Positions 8,200 through 17,075 of a DNA stretch of 64,000 bases are shown here, in pieces. Origin of the DNA: Evansella sp041820985 (GTDB taxonomy: Bacteria > Bacillota > Bacilli > Bacillales > Salisediminibacteriaceae); the NCBI RefSeq assembly GCF_041820985.1, contig NZ_JBGUAU010000024.1:1-64000 (forward strand). Direction: 5' to 3'. Each line of letters starts with the position of its first letter. Within the stretch, counting starts at the first letter, position 1. The position numbers and the translations under genes were made by a program. The notes under the pieces were generated by a model. It saw nothing but the letters and a program-made list of their open reading frames with translations. It was not told the DNA's origin and did no database searches.

Positions 8200-8268
8200 C
8201 ACGATTACCTCCCCTCTTACTCTATATTAAACTATGAGTTATCCACAGGTCGATTATTTTATAATTTC

Positions 8269-8306
8269 CTAAACAAAAAAAAAGGACAGAACCTGTCCCC
8301 TTGTCC
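8269..8306 (-). terminator. REP-type hairpin acting as terminator
   Basis: On the minus strand GGACAAGGGGACAGGTTCTGTCC (8284-8306, split by a core GGGGACAGGTTC) is followed by ten or more T residues. It lies 4 bases past the end of the 148-residue membrane protein gene. The core ACCTGTCCCC relates it to the other REP-like repeats, with arms GGACA/TTGTCC. Confidence 0.7.
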
Positions 8307-8309
8307 TCT

Positions 8310-8756
8310 TTATTCATCGAGATCTAAGCGCATTTCACCATGTTCAGGTTGATGCTCTTCTTTTTTCTCTTCTTTTTTAAAGATCAGATCCCTAATAATG
8401 ACAGCAATAATTAGCGCAATAATAATTAAACATAACGTATTTAATGATGCTGCGGTCACTTCATTAAAGTTTACTGTTTTATTGATAGGATTTAATTCAT
8501 AAATCCAATTATTAATAAAATTATCTCCCTTAAGTAATTGAATTAAGTAACCCAAGGAAATATATGTAATACCAACTACTGATAAATATTTTTCAAACAA
8601 CTTCTTTTTTATTTCTCTTTTTTTATTTTCTGGAATCCCCTTATATCCTAATCCAATAACTATATGTGACGACTTAATAATTTCTCTTGGTGATATAGTT
8701 AAAAAGGTCCAAGTCAATAAGATTGAACCTGCTAATTGAAAGGAAATAGAAAACAT
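8310..8756 (-). CDS. small multi-pass membrane protein, unknown function
   Basis: 148 residues that I do not recognise. Three hydrophobic stretches are visible: residues ~3-22 (ISFQLAGSILLTWTFLTI), ~62-75 (YLSVVGITYISLGYLI) and ~105-123 (LNTLCLIIIALIIAVII). The tail is charged (FKKEEKKEEHQPEHGEMRLD) and likely cytoplasmic. AGGAGG precedes the ATG by 6 bases. It lies about 100 bases downstream of the KAP NTPase gene in the same direction, so it may be a membrane partner of it; that is inference. Confidence 0.65.
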   Translation of the reverse strand: MFSISFQLAGSILLTWTFLTISPREIIKSSHIVIGLGYKGIPENKKREIKKKLFEKYLSVVGITYISLGYLIQLLKGDNFINNWIYELNPINKTVNFNEVTAASLNTLCLIIIALIIAVIIRDLIFKKEEKKEEHQPEHGEMRLDLDE

Positions 8757-8861
8757 AAATATCCTCCTATTAAATCATAAAGGTAGAGACTTTTAATGTC
8801 CTAACCTTATTAGCCTGATTGTCACGCACCAGGGGTCAGGAACAATAGCCGACAAGCGTCC

Positions 8862-10643
8862 TTAATAATTATCAATTTTTATAAACCAATCTGATACTTC
8901 TTTAAATAAAACTAATTCTTGAACACGTATATCTTTTATAAAGTCTATCATGCTCTTTGCCATTTTCTCATTTTCGTTATAAACATGATCAAGCTTTTGT
9001 TCATCTAGAGTTTCTTTTATTGTATTATATTCTTCCTTACTGTTTATTAATTCAATAGCGAGTTTAGATGCTGTTAGCCTATTAAAATATTGATAAAAGA
9101 ACCACTTAATGAATTTTAAGTTCTCTATTTTTTCTTTTTTATTATTTGTTTTATTATTCTTAATTATAATTATTTCTTTTAATATAACCAAAATATTTAT
9201 TATGTTCTTCACTTCTCTTGGAGTTAAGTACTCTTGTTTATTAATCCAGTCTAATATATATTTAATTACATACACTTCTTTTTGTTCAAATACTTTAGTT
9301 CCTTTTTTTGTAAGAGTATCCTGTCCTCCCTTACTTTTCTTTTCTCTCATAGGTTCATCTTTATCATTATTTACTTTATCAATTATATCCATAATGTACT
9401 CTTCATAGTTACGTGTTTGAGGCAAATGGATCGGAATATTTATATATTTTTTAAGATAATCCACACCAAATTGAATTTTTTCATCGCGTGTAATCTCACG
9501 CTCAAAATAATGTTTATTATTATTTGCTAATGCATAACAAACTGTTTTGTAGTTTACAGATAAGACCACAGTTATGCCTTTTACAGATAAAAGTAGTTGA
9601 AGTGCATTAAAGAACTCAGATATAGTTTTTTCAGAACACCTATCTAATTCGTCAATAAAAATTACTATTCTCTCATTTTTCCCTCTAGTCCAAACATTAA
9701 GTAAGTCATTTAAATTACTTTTTATATTCTCTCTAGCTCCTAACTCTTTCTTATAATCAGGTGTTTTCATTAATGAGAATACTCTACTCGATAGTGGTTT
9801 AAGAAATTCTAGTTGTTGTTTTATAAAAGGAATAAAAATATTTGTAATAAAAAGAATTAATGGAATTATCCCTACCATCGTTATTATATTTTCTCTTATA
9901 TCTATGAATGTATTTTCTGGTTTACTAATAAACCAAAGCCATAAAATAGATAACACTAAGATAGTTCCATTAATAAGGTATTTTAAAATATTTTGCTTAA
10001 ACGACTGAATAAAATTATAGTATGCATACTGTATTTTCCCCCAAAAGCTTCTCTTACTTTCAAACTCTTTAAATAATGCACTCAATATTGATGCCCATAT
10101 TTTATTTATTTCATCATATTCAGAAGCATCATACCTCACAACATGCGTAAAAGAAATATGTTCAAATCTCTTAGAGTTTAAGTATCCTATCTCTTTAATC
10201 ATTAGATTTAAAAAACTAGACTTCCCTTCACCCCAGTCACCAAATACGCCTATATTTATTGGTGTCTCCACATCTTTTCTAACAATATGCCTTATAATCA
10301 CCTTGGCATATAACTCTCTTGATAATGTATCTTTATAACTTTCATTGTCCGAAGCCATCAATCCACTTTTAAATGACTTACTAAGAATTTCAAATTGTTT
10401 ATCAAATTGTTCTTGTTCAATTTCAGAACGCAATCTTCTATTTTCAATTAGTAGTTTCTTTTTTTCATTTTCTAAGTTGTTTGCTATAAACTCAGGATCA
10501 TTGTTTAAGTTATGGAATTCCCTTTCTAGGTCCCACTCTTCATCTTCAATACCATAATAGTTATGGAAAATTTCATTTATTTTCTCCTCTATCTCTTTTA
10601 TCTCATTTTCATTTTTCGAAATTTTATTTATTTTATCTTCCAT
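8862..10643 (-). CDS. KAP-family P-loop NTPase
   Basis: About 593 residues. After a charged, coiled-coil-like N-terminal segment comes Walker A GVFGDWGEGKSSFLNL (near residue 135) and Walker B RIVIFIDELDRCSE (near residue 330). Between them is a two-helix membrane hairpin (YLINGTILVLSILWLWFI and NIITMVGIIPLILFITNIF), the hallmark insertion of KAP NTPases. KAP proteins are membrane-associated and are recurrently found in phage-exclusion and other conflict systems; a defence role here is inference from family and setting. ATG at 10643 has GAGG nearby; ATGs at 10661 and 10667 lack a binding site. Strongly AT-rich (runs of AAT and TTA codons) compared with the housekeeping genes nearby, suggesting acquisition. 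Confidence 0.85.
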   Translation of the reverse strand: MEDKINKISKNENEIKEIEEKINEIFHNYYGIEDEEWDLEREFHNLNNDPEFIANNLENEKKKLLIENRRLRSEIEQEQFDKQFEILSKSFKSGLMASDNESYKDTLSRELYAKVIIRHIVRKDVETPINIGVFGDWGEGKSSFLNLMIKEIGYLNSKRFEHISFTHVVRYDASEYDEINKIWASILSALFKEFESKRSFWGKIQYAYYNFIQSFKQNILKYLINGTILVLSILWLWFISKPENTFIDIRENIITMVGIIPLILFITNIFIPFIKQQLEFLKPLSSRVFSLMKTPDYKKELGARENIKSNLNDLLNVWTRGKNERIVIFIDELDRCSEKTISEFFNALQLLLSVKGITVVLSVNYKTVCYALANNNKHYFEREITRDEKIQFGVDYLKKYINIPIHLPQTRNYEEYIMDIIDKVNNDKDEPMREKKSKGGQDTLTKKGTKVFEQKEVYVIKYILDWINKQEYLTPREVKNIINILVILKEIIIIKNNKTNNKKEKIENLKFIKWFFYQYFNRLTASKLAIELINSKEEYNTIKETLDEQKLDHVYNENEKMAKSMIDFIKDIRVQELVLFKEVSDWFIKIDNY

Positions 10644-10694
10644 ATCCTCACTCGCCTTCATATACAAAAGGGATTATTATGCAAAAACAAGTTT

Positions 10695-11035
10695 CTATAA
10701 ATATATTAATTTAAATTGGACCCAACACAGGGGGTCTGGCACCATTTTCTCCAGGTATTTACTTACTGTATTACTAGAAATATCAAGTTTTTTAGCTATT
10801 TTCCTTTGAGAAAGTCCTTCAACCTCTTTTAAATATTTGATACGATGGTATTGAGCCATTTCAATCATTCTTTTTCTTCCTCTCTTGATGTAGATAGTTT
10901 GGTCACTTTCTATCATAAGAGAGGTTAGTGAAATTGGAAATTGTGTGGCTCATTTTTTATGTGATCAAACTCGTGAAAAGTGGCTCAAATCTAATTTATC
11001 AAATACAACAGCCACTTTTTCAACATCTTTACTAC
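10695..11035 (-). mobile_element. left-end remnant of an IS21-like element (truncated IstA)
   Basis: The minus-strand frame at 10916-10695 begins MIESDQTIYIKRGRKRMIEM and carries a helix-turn-helix LSQRKIAKKLDISSNTVSKY, as at the N-terminus of IS21 IstA transposases. Homology stops after about 58 codons and the frame reads through unrelated sequence. Upstream, 10943-11035 has three copies of a GTGGCTCA/AGCCAC-type repeat, as expected for the multiple terminal transposase-binding sites of IS21 ends. The DDE catalytic part and IstB are absent, so it cannot move on its own. Confidence 0.7.
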
Positions 11036-11175
11036 ATTTTTATATTTAGACTTTCGTAATTTACCGCCCGGGGGAACCAGAACTAAGTGTGGACTATTTT
11101 ACGCTTCCCTTTTATTACAGAAACATTCCAAAACTAATAGACGAAAACCGTCTCTGTTTGCCGTAATACCACTTC
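11036..11175. other. spacer with a partial REP repeat
   Basis: No gene is visible. Bases 11140-11162 carry a degenerate REP copy (ACGAAAACCGTCTCTGTTTGCC) that keeps the right arm GTTTGCC but has lost the left arm. It sits directly beside the end of the nuclease gene. Confidence 0.5.
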
Positions 11176-11901
11176 TTAAGCCAATCCCTTTTTATTTACT
11201 TGCTGTTCCCTCCAAGGTAACAGTTTACGATTAACCCATCCTTCACCGTGACATATGATTTTTCTCTTGTCAGCTTCAACAAGTGCTGGATTAGTATACC
11301 TTGAACTAGTTATCATTTCAGCTAATGCGCAACCATGATTTTTCTTTGCTGAGTCAAGCTCCCTTATCAATTTCACATCAATTTGTTTCCCTTTTTTATA
11401 ATGTTTAATTTGAATAGCTATCTCCGCATTATGATGACGGTTGAAAATAATTAAATCTACTCCACCATCCGCACCTTCTGAAGTTCTTCGTGGTCTATAC
11501 CCTTTTGCTTTGTAGTAAAGAAAGCACAACTCTTCAAACTCTTTCCAAGAAATTTCTTCTAATGGTAAAGTCAAAATTTCTTTTTCCGACCTTAAAATGT
11601 TCGAGTTACTACTTAACCCAACCGACTTCTTTTGATTAGATTTTGTTAAAGTCCTCTTCTTTTTCGATTCTTCAGGTAAACCTGTATACCGATTTTTATT
11701 CTTGTTTTCTTTTCTCCTCATATCAGGCACAAAAGAAGATACGAGTTCTCCCATAAATACTGCAAAAAGTATTAGTCCTATTAAGAAATAAATATTAGCA
11801 AAGTTAAAATGAATCATTACCCATAGTCCTATAATCAATATAGGCCCAGAAACAAGTGTATAAATTGCTTCTTTCCTTTTCTTTCTACTCGGCTTAGCCA
11901 A
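11176..11901 (-). CDS. membrane-anchored Mrr-type restriction endonuclease-like protein
   Basis: 241 residues. Two N-terminal membrane helices (AIYTLVSGPILIIGLWVMIH and YFLIGLILFAVFMGELVSSF) are followed by a basic linker and, from about residue 120, an Mrr-like PD-(D/E)xK nuclease domain. The catalytic Asp is in EGADGGVDLIIF, and the QxK motif in IAIQIKHYKK completes the active site; ELCFLYYKAKGYRPRRT is the usual lead-in helix. Soluble Mrr proteins cut modified DNA; membrane-tethered versions are common in bacterial genomes but poorly understood. Active-site residues appear intact. A second protein of the same architecture lies at 15358-15888. Confidence 0.82.
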   Translation of the reverse strand: MAKPSRKKRKEAIYTLVSGPILIIGLWVMIHFNFANIYFLIGLILFAVFMGELVSSFVPDMRRKENKNKNRYTGLPEESKKKRTLTKSNQKKSVGLSSNSNILRSEKEILTLPLEEISWKEFEELCFLYYKAKGYRPRRTSEGADGGVDLIIFNRHHNAEIAIQIKHYKKGKQIDVKLIRELDSAKKNHGCALAEMITSSRYTNPALVEADKRKIICHGEGWVNRKLLPWREQQVNKKGLA

Positions 11902-12009
11902 TTAGCTCTCCCCCTAATAACAAACTTTTTGATAATTTTGCCACCATCACATTCTGATAATTCTCTATTTCCATAAAGATACAAACTATATCGATTCACA
12001 GTCTCAAAT

Positions 12010-12072
12010 GAAGCACCAAGAACCGTCCCCACTGCTTCCAAAACTAGCAGATTAGAACCGTCACCGTTTGCC
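12010..12072 (+). repeat. two REP-like copies, one with GAAGCA/TGCTTC arms
   Basis: 12010-12038 has arms GAAGCA and TGCTTC around ...AAGAACCGTCCCC..., so the core is shared with the other copies but both arms differ and still pair with each other. 12052-12072 (AGAACCGTCACCGTTTGCC) has the usual right arm but no left arm. Confidence 0.75.
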
Positions 12073-12090
12073 ACTATAGAAAAAATCAAT

Positions 12091-12128
12091 AAAAGAAGGA
12101 CAAGGAACCTGCCCCTTGTCCTTCCTGT
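12091..12128. terminator. GGACAAG/CTTGTCC REP-type hairpin, likely terminator
   Basis: GGACAAG and CTTGTCC (12098-12121) flank GAACCTGCCCC, a variant of the REP core. A-rich sequence on the left and CCTGTTTTTT on the right would serve as T-tracts in either direction. It lies downstream of the 192-residue membrane protein gene on the minus strand. Confidence 0.6.
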
Positions 12129-12239
12129 TTTTTGTAGCTTTTCATATTATTACTTTAACGCTTCACACTTTAGTAAAATGGGGGTTGGCACCAATAGCCC
12201 ACTTGCAGAACAACTTGGAAAAATAAACACTAACAGAGC

Positions 12240-12818
12240 CTATTTTTTAAAAATATTAACCCAACCTAATAATGTGGCTTCGTTTGCTTTTCTATATGTA
12301 TCTTCCTGAATATGTTGAATAATATTGAGTTGTTTCATTTGTTCATTATGTAATTTTTCTTGTTCGAATAAATTTAATGCTTCTTTTAGATTGTCTGCTC
12401 TCTTGTTAACAAGGTATTCTTCTAATTTATTTAAAGCATATTGATTCATATAAACTTTTGGTATAAAAACAGGATTAACGCTATCTTCTATATTTTTCAT
12501 CTGCTCCCTTAATTCAATAATTCTTGGTTGGTTAGTAGAGATTATTATTTTTTCTATAATTCTAGGTAGGAAAAGTAGTAAACAAAAAACAATAATAGAT
12601 GAAAAAATTGATAATGGCATAAAACTAATATTAACAATCAACAGTATATGACACACAAACCAAGTAATTAACCTAGGACCTATTGAAAAACCGGCTAATG
12701 GATTTGTATAATAAGCATTAAGCTCCTGATGATACTTCATAAATTCATTAACTAAAGATTTATGCTTTAATATATCGTTCAGTAATTCCTCTTTCTCATT
12801 TGTTAAGGCTTCATTCAT
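12240..12818 (-). CDS. two-helix membrane protein with helical flanks, unknown function
   Basis: 192 residues, not recognised. A central hairpin of two membrane segments (LITWFVCHILLIVNISFMPL and IFSSIIVFCLLLFLPRII, about residues 50-88) separates an N-terminal helix (EKEELLNDILKHKSLVNE) from a long, charged C-terminal helical region (about 100-192). AGGAG lies 10 bases before the ATG. It stands alone between repeats, in the same direction as the nuclease and NTPase genes. Its build resembles small membrane effectors of conflict systems only in general terms. Confidence 0.6.
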   Translation of the reverse strand: MNEALTNEKEELLNDILKHKSLVNEFMKYHQELNAYYTNPLAGFSIGPRLITWFVCHILLIVNISFMPLSIFSSIIVFCLLLFLPRIIEKIIISTNQPRIIELREQMKNIEDSVNPVFIPKVYMNQYALNKLEEYLVNKRADNLKEALNLFEQEKLHNEQMKQLNIIQHIQEDTYRKANEATLLGWVNIFKK

Positions 12819-13370
12819 TTAACTTCATCTCCTATAATGTAAAATTATTCACAATCACTAGTTAAATTTTACTACATAAGAATTTATTTTCCAACAAATC
12901 TTTACATTATAGGCAAATCAATAGGTATATGGTTTTGTTTGAAAGCAAAAACCTTACCTAAACATTAGGACACGGTAGTTTTTGGTCTCTTCTTGTGAAG
13001 TTAGTAATTTTTCTCTTTGCTTCTACATTATCAGTTATTTTTAATTGCACAAATTCACTTTTCCTCGAAGATCTATTACAGTTGAATTTAGCTTATCAGA
13101 AATTTTAATTGCAGCAACAGGTAAGAATGAAGTACTTTTATACGTTCAAACTTTTTGCTAACGTTCCAGGAGCAATGCAAACCTCTTTTGCGAGCCATCT
13201 CTCAGAGTGGGGCACCAATAGCCAAGAAAAAAGTTGTGCCCCGATATGTTACGTTCTATGTGTATAATCCGTTTCCATATTCAGGATTAAATTCCCTTTA
13301 ATTATTAAACCTTTTACATTAACATCAATTTCTTATGCAGTTTCCCGTCCCTGGGGTACCGCAATTTCCC
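12819..13370. other. gene-free stretch with a weak HTH-like remnant
   Basis: No intact gene. On the minus strand around 13200-13135 a short frame reads ERWLAKEVCIAPGTLAKSLN then stop, reminiscent of a helix-turn-helix, without start or continuation. Bases near 13205 (GGGGCACCAATAGCC) repeat a phrase seen at 12186 (TTGGCACCAATAGCC). Otherwise nothing recognisable. Confidence 0.35.
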
Positions 13371-14714
13371 TTACAGTTTAAATAGTAATTTATTTTTTAC
13401 AACTATACTAATGGGACCATCCTCTGAAATTACAATTCCCAAAAGTTCTTTTTTATTGTCTGTATAGGAACCCATTGACTTATGTCGTGATCCCCCTGGT
13501 AAATTACCAGGTCTATTAGTGGCTTTTAGTACGGCTCCAAAACCAATTATATTATAATCCCTATCTACAATGACTGCCCCATCAGTTCTGGACATATTAC
13601 CTAATAAATGCATTTTAGTATCATTTTCTGTGCTTCCCCACCTTAAAGGAAGTTCAATGGGGGTAATCCATTTTACATTTTCAACAGTACTTTTGTGTTT
13701 TTCTTTCTCGAAACCAAATATAACACTAGACCCTTTACCATAACTACTAATTTTAATTAGTAATTTAACAAGGTTTTTAGCATTACTCTCTGTTATATTC
13801 GAGTTCATCCTTAACCTATTATTTTCTTTTCGTTCATTTAAATTAGTTTTTAGACAATTGAATAGACTACCGTAATTTCTAACTTTCGGTGAACCATTAA
13901 TGAACTCCAATATTAATTGTTTACCAACACCAACTTTTACTCCAAGTTTATCGATAATAAAAACCGGGGCAATAATCCCTTTTGTAGACTCAAAAGACGG
14001 GTATGGAAATATAGAAGTATCTGAAACAATAAGCCCAACACATTTAATGTCATCCTTTTTTGGTTCCAAAACCAAAAAAGAATTACTACCATCAGCAATT
14101 TCTAGATAACTTTTAATTTTAGAGAAGTCATAAATTGTTTGTGGTTCAGAAAATGTTATTGTCAATTTTTCTTGAAAATTTAAGGATTTGTCCAATAAAT
14201 CTAAAGAGTCGGTTATTATAAATCCAGTATGAATTTGTTTACCTTCAATTTTTAAATTACTCCATCTTAAAACTTCTCTAATGAGTCTACCATAATCAAC
14301 CTTAGTTCCATTTAAAGTGTTAGTTAGTGGTCTTATTCTATGTGAACAAAAGCCATCAATATAAACTGGTATACTAAGGCGCTTTACTAAATCAATCATC
14401 TCTATCTTTTCATTATCATATACTTGCGAGCGATTGATTATTTCAAACATCTTACTTAAACCTGCACAAACTGATTTAATAAAGTCGTGTCTTAAACGAA
14501 AATAATCTCTACTATAATGTGTATTATCAGACTTAATAACAATGTAATTCTTATCACTATCACCTTTTATTGGATATCCAGAATAACCTCTCAACCTTCT
14601 CCAATCTTGATTGTAATAATCCTTTATGATTTTTGTATGTTCTATGTTTTTTATATTAAGTACGTCTCTGATATATTCCAATGCACCATTTATTAATTCT
14701 TCTTTATTTAACAT
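13371..14714 (-). CDS. diadenylate-cyclase-like (DAC/DisA_N) domain protein with novel N-terminal region
   Basis: 447 residues. The last ~130 match the DAC (DisA_N) fold: LLIKISSYGKGSSVIFGFE, then NDTKMHLLGNMSRTDGAVIV with the DGA motif at about residues 378-380, PGGSRHKSMGSY with an RHK in place of RHR at 410-412, and LLGIVISEDGPISIVV in place of the SEETGxIS motif. DAC enzymes condense two ATP to c-di-AMP; here DGA and the first two residues of RHR are kept, so activity is possible but uncertain. The first ~310 residues match nothing I recognise. It is neither DisA (no RuvA-like tail) nor CdaA (no membrane helices). Standalone gene in the accessory zone between nuclease and membrane-protein genes. 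DAC-derived sensor domains are known in predicted conflict systems, which fits the setting. Confidence 0.68.
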   Translation of the reverse strand: MLNKEELINGALEYIRDVLNIKNIEHTKIIKDYYNQDWRRLRGYSGYPIKGDSDKNYIVIKSDNTHYSRDYFRLRHDFIKSVCAGLSKMFEIINRSQVYDNEKIEMIDLVKRLSIPVYIDGFCSHRIRPLTNTLNGTKVDYGRLIREVLRWSNLKIEGKQIHTGFIITDSLDLLDKSLNFQEKLTITFSEPQTIYDFSKIKSYLEIADGSNSFLVLEPKKDDIKCVGLIVSDTSIFPYPSFESTKGIIAPVFIIDKLGVKVGVGKQLILEFINGSPKVRNYGSLFNCLKTNLNERKENNRLRMNSNITESNAKNLVKLLIKISSYGKGSSVIFGFEKEKHKSTVENVKWITPIELPLRWGSTENDTKMHLLGNMSRTDGAVIVDRDYNIIGFGAVLKATNRPGNLPGGSRHKSMGSYTDNKKELLGIVISEDGPISIVVKNKLLFKL

Positions 14715-15357
14715 TGTCCACCAACTCCCTATCTAGATTGATTATCCTGAAGCTGATTTTAATAGATTCCAGAAAAAATTGCCGATGCTTTAAAGAAACT
14801 GACATCACATGTAAAATGTATATCGCATTGGCAATGTAATTATCTACAATATATATTTATTCATTCCTATCGTTCATCAAAATCACCTTCGTTTTCTATT
14901 AAAACAAACCACAGTTTTGTTTAATAGAGGTATGCATCAGAAGTCCAAAAATAATGTCGTACCGAAAAAATTAATACAGACACAAGAACAATGAAGAAAC
15001 AGACAACGTACTTAGACTTCCCCTATATAGTATACAGTTTTTAGAAGCAGTAAGATCATCAAATTTCCCTTTTTTTGTTCCTCTGAACGGTGACTTTAAC
15101 TAAAAATTGGTTCTACCCAACATAAAAATACCTTAGATAGAACTCGACCAGGATGTTTGCATTTTCAAAAGTTTCACTTAAAGAATTGTATTTTTTCTTA
15201 AATCCAAATTTTCTAATCAATAACTTGGTTATATCCTCTGCTATGAGCATTACTTAGTTCCCCAATGGCAAAGTTAACCTCTAAGTCCTGGGGTTCTAGG
15301 AAACAAAATTCAGTACACACACTTTTACGTACTTTCAAAAAAGCCACAAAGAAAAAT
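14715..15357. other. gene-free stretch
   Basis: AT-rich, with no frame of convincing length or binding site. A short plus-strand stretch near 14780-14840 reads IADALKKLTSHVKCISHW in one frame with no start and could be a decayed gene. No REP core is seen here. It separates the DAC-like gene from the second Mrr-type gene. Confidence 0.35.
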
Positions 15358-15888
15358 CTATGCACTTTTGCTTTTATTTAGCATCCACTGCATTAACTGT
15401 TTCCTATCAATCAACTGAACCTGATTTGAACTAGCTAGTTTTCTCGCTTGTTCCGTAAAGAAACTATTAGTGATTACCCAACATTCATCCGCTTTGTAAT
15501 GACTTCTCGCCGAAGCTATTTCTTGTACAGCTTTTACACCTACATTCTTCTTATATCTTTTTGCTTGAACTATAATTTTCTTATCTTTTATTGATAAAAT
15601 TAGGTCTGCTCCGTAGTCTCCACTAGCTGGCGTTAATTCTACATAGTATCCTCTGCTTTTTAATAAAGTCTGGAGATATTCCTCAAACTTCCTCCCTGAC
15701 ATATTATCAACTTCTAGAATCCCCGACTTTCTCAATTTTTGTTCCCTCAAGAGATTAACAACAAATACATATATTAGGCTGCCACCAGCAAGTACTATAA
15801 TGGCGATTGTTAACAATGGTTCTGCAGTAAATATTGACCAAAATAAGTCTAATCCCATTTTTAAGCTTTCAAAAAAACCAATATCCAT
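15358..15888 (-). CDS. membrane-anchored Mrr-type restriction endonuclease-like protein
   Basis: 176 residues. One or two N-terminal hydrophobic helices (LFWSIFTAEP, LLTIAIIVLAGGSLIYVFVV) are followed by a compact Mrr nuclease domain from about residue 62: MSGRKFEEYLQTLLKSRGYY, the catalytic Asp in SGDYGADLILS, and KKIIVQAKRYKKNVGVKAVQ carrying the QxK motif. AVQEIASARSHYKADECWVI and TNSFFTEQARKLA are conserved family segments. All catalytic positions are present. It differs in sequence from the nuclease at 11176-11901, so the two are not a recent duplication. Confidence 0.83.
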   Translation of the reverse strand: MDIGFFESLKMGLDLFWSIFTAEPLLTIAIIVLAGGSLIYVFVVNLLREQKLRKSGILEVDNMSGRKFEEYLQTLLKSRGYYVELTPASGDYGADLILSIKDKKIIVQAKRYKKNVGVKAVQEIASARSHYKADECWVITNSFFTEQARKLASSNQVQLIDRKQLMQWMLNKSKSA

Positions 15889-16011
15889 CCAATTCTACTC
15901 CTATCCTATTAATTTATTTTTTATTTTTTTTTCATAATACAATCAACAGTATGTCGTACATATCTAACGTTTGATATGCGACCTTTTACTCTGAGTTGTG
16001 GTAGCGTACAA

Positions 16012-16467
16012 CTATTCTCTTGATTCTCTCTTAACTCTTAATGAATGTTCGTAGATATGATGATTCCCTCTTGCATGAACAAATGAAAGAAATAGGTAGA
16101 TTACAACCACAATAGTAAATACCAATATTAATAATATACATATCATTATGATGTTTACACCTTCATGTATAGAAATTAAATACTCACCTAAATATTGAAC
16201 ATCAGTAGTTAAAGGAGTTATGATCGCAAAGTAAACCGGAACAAATATTGCCACAGTAATAGACATAATACTTAAGAGAATTGAAATAATCATTGAAGAC
16301 AATAAGTTACTTGCGCTCGCTTGTAATTTACAAGATCTTTCCATCATTTGTATTTCGAGTTCAGAGTGACTTTCAATAATAAAACTACAATACTCACGTA
16401 TAAATAAAAACTTATTTTTTTGCAGATTTTTATATTCTTCTTTTCCATTGCTTTCTTTCAATTTCAT
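16012..16467 (-). CDS. two-helix membrane protein, unknown function
   Basis: 151 residues, not recognised. A charged N-terminal helix (~1-50) leads to two membrane segments (SMIISILLSIMSITVAIFVP and NIIMICILLILVFTIVVVIY) with a short loop and a basic tail (ARGNHHIYEHSLRVKRE). No convincing ribosome binding site is visible before the ATG. It lies about 120 bases upstream of the Mrr-type gene in the same direction. The layout resembles the 192-residue protein at 12240-12818 but the sequences are not obviously related. Confidence 0.5.
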   Translation of the reverse strand: MKLKESNGKEEYKNLQKNKFLFIREYCSFIIESHSELEIQMMERSCKLQASASNLLSSMIISILLSIMSITVAIFVPVYFAIITPLTTDVQYLGEYLISIHEGVNIIMICILLILVFTIVVVIYLFLSFVHARGNHHIYEHSLRVKRESRE

Positions 16468-17023
16468 TTCATTTCATAAACATCTTTAAGTCGTTTTGAG
16501 TAATGATAAACTGAACTACACCTTGTTTGTAATACTTCCTTTTCTATAGGGTGTAAAGATATTCCCAAAAAAATCACTCTTTTCTATGCAAAATAATTAT
16601 ACTTAATGTTCCAGTACTTAGGGAAACAGGTGTATTTGATAAATTAGATATGATCCAGCCACTCCGATTACATCTTCATAAGTTTACTTTTAACATTGTA
16701 ACTGATAATTTTGGAATGTCTTAACATGGAGACTCCAGAGGCATGATTTAACTCGAAAGGCGGAACTGCAGGCTGTTTCGAGTAGCAACAAGCCTGTCAT
16801 ATATCACTCACTCCACGGTACCGTGATCAACCTGGAAATGGAGTGGCTCGATATTTTGTGATAGAAAGCAAGAAGTATAGACATAAACAGAAAAAAGCAC
16901 AAAACTTCCGATTGTTCCCTATTAGTTCTAACACCTATAACACTCCACAAAGGTTCTCATGGTCAGCCAACAAACGGAGCCTTAGTTCCTTTTAGCTATA
17001 CTATAAAGCCGTATCAGAAAAAT
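16468..17023. other. gene-free stretch at the island boundary
   Basis: No credible gene on either strand. This stretch separates the AT-rich accessory genes from the sugar-nucleotide genes and marks a probable island edge. Confidence 0.35.
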
Positions 17024-17075
17024 GAAGCACCGAGAACCGTCCCCACTGCTTCCCCACTGCTTCACCCACTGCTTC
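17024..17075 (+). repeat. REP-like palindrome with three tandem right arms, at a stop codon
   Basis: 17024-17052 has arms GAAGCA/TGCTTC around GAGAACCGTCCCC. It is followed by two more copies of CCCACTGCTTC up to 17075, which reach into the stop codon of the nucleotidyltransferase gene (17074-17076). As at the RAYT gene, the repeat overlaps the 3' end of a gene. Confidence 0.8.

Noticed and set aside
11835..12089. 84-codon minus-strand frame overlapping the nuclease gene start and two REP copies
   Set aside because: Its N-terminal half is translation of REP repeats and the rest is a different frame over the start of the Mrr-type gene; no binding site.
13371..14714. Naming the DAC-like protein disA or cdaA
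   Set aside because: It lacks the DisA linker and HhH tail and the CdaA membrane helices, and the RHR motif is changed; only the domain similarity is supported.
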